Shown one piece after another: positions 5,449 through 5,816 of a stretch of DNA of 5,816 nt. The stretch covers positions 1 to 5,816 of the forward strand of contig CAMNBU010000065.1 in the NCBI GenBank assembly GCA_946533395.1, given 5' to 3'. Source of the DNA: UBA4292 sp002395865 (GTDB lineage Bacteria > Bacillota > Clostridia > Lachnospirales > Lachnospiraceae). The stretch's first letter is position 1, and each line of letters opens with the position of its first letter. The translations under genes were made by a program, and so were the position numbers. Under the pieces are notes generated by a model that did not search any database, was not told the DNA's origin, and saw nothing but the letters and a program-made list of their open reading frames with translations.

Positions 5449-5816
5449 TCAGCTCCTCCTCTCGCACTCGTATCTTCCCGCAAATACAAATGTCAGTACT
5501 ATAAAAATGATTATGAGCACTACGAAATACAGGTACGACAGGTACATGGGAAATACCTCTTTTTCGAGTATCGCGTCCTTATGCAGCCAGATGGTGGTAT
5601 GTGCCGTGGGCAGGAGCCACTTGAGTGCCATGCCTGAGTTCGTGAGTATGGCTGAGAGCGCCGTAAGCACCACCTCAGTTATTATGCCCACGAACTTCAG
5701 GTTTACGACGGAGAAGAACAAAAGCACCATACCTGTAAGCAAAAACTCGAGGAACAAAAGTACAGCGGAGTGAACGAACGCCATATCGAAGCTCTCCTGA
5801 TTGTAGAGGTTCGGCG
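5449..5816 (-). CDS. ABC-2 type transporter permease, C-terminal part only
   Basis: The reading frame is open through the right edge of the window, so only the last 121 residues are seen. Counting within the fragment, there are three hydrophobic segments: about residues 17-38, about 42-60, and a long one near the C-terminus (YLYFVVLIIIFIVLTFVFAG). It ends GRYECERRS, with basic residues after the last helix suggesting a cytoplasmic end. No catalytic motif is present. The function is inferred from membrane topology and from the ATPase gene directly after it, which together match the membrane-subunit/ATPase layout of small exporters or ABC-2 lantibiotic/bacitracin-type systems. The start and the substrate are unknown. 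Confidence 0.8.
   Translation of the reverse strand, partial: PNLYNQESFDMAFVHSAVLLFLEFLLTGMVLLFFSVVNLKFVGIITEVVLTALSAILTNSGMALKWLLPTAHTTIWLHKDAILEKEVFPMYLSYLYFVVLIIIFIVLTFVFAGRYECERRS

Noticed and set aside
5445..5489. An earlier TTG start for the ABC ATPase, overlapping the permease gene
   Set aside because: The internal ATG at 5444 has a strong AGGAGGAG at good spacing and gives a normal ATPase N-terminus.

Overview
The window looks like a chromosomal segment from an anaerobic Gram-positive bacterium of the Clostridia, most likely Lachnospiraceae. The grounds are a CIRCE-controlled groES-groEL pair, strong AGGAGG-type ribosome binding sites, a glutaminyl-tRNA synthetase preceding a DUF6062-type protein, and a tRNA gene without an encoded CCA. 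Base composition is mixed by eye. I see no insertion sequence, phage gene, CRISPR array or other sign of recent transfer. The family assignment comes from remembered sequence patterns, not from a search.

Layout. All protein genes lie on the minus strand, so transcription runs from high to low coordinates. At the right edge are the C-terminal part of an ABC-2 type membrane protein (5449-5816) and, 4 bp after its stop, its ATPase (4785-5444); together they form the end of an ABC exporter operon. A strong hairpin terminator (4730-4757) separates this operon from a plus-strand tRNA-Thr(GGT) gene (4645-4717), which has its own near-consensus promoter (4544-4572) and a leader of about 65 nt ending in a hairpin that abuts the tRNA. 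Back to back with that promoter is a near-consensus promoter (4460-4488) for glnS (2714-4399). Glutaminyl-tRNA synthetase is followed after 26 bp by a DUF6062-like protein with two copies of a CxxC...GFCTxH cysteine/histidine module (1950-2687). Next comes a 68-residue small protein with one N-terminal membrane helix and a very acidic tail (1637-1843), with its own TATAAT box. Last come the CIRCE operator (1555-1581), groES (1251-1538) and groEL (3' end outside the window).

Functionally this is mostly housekeeping: protein folding (GroES/GroEL under predicted HrcA control), translation (GlnRS, tRNA-Thr) and an exporter. The less understood parts are the DUF6062-like protein, the small acidic membrane protein upstream of groESL, and unusual features of this GlnRS: a KMSKS-loop variant and two CxxC pairs in the C-terminal anticodon-binding half. 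I found no clear evidence of a wholly new system. The items most worth a second look are the duplicated Cys/His protein and the GlnRS CxxC pairs.
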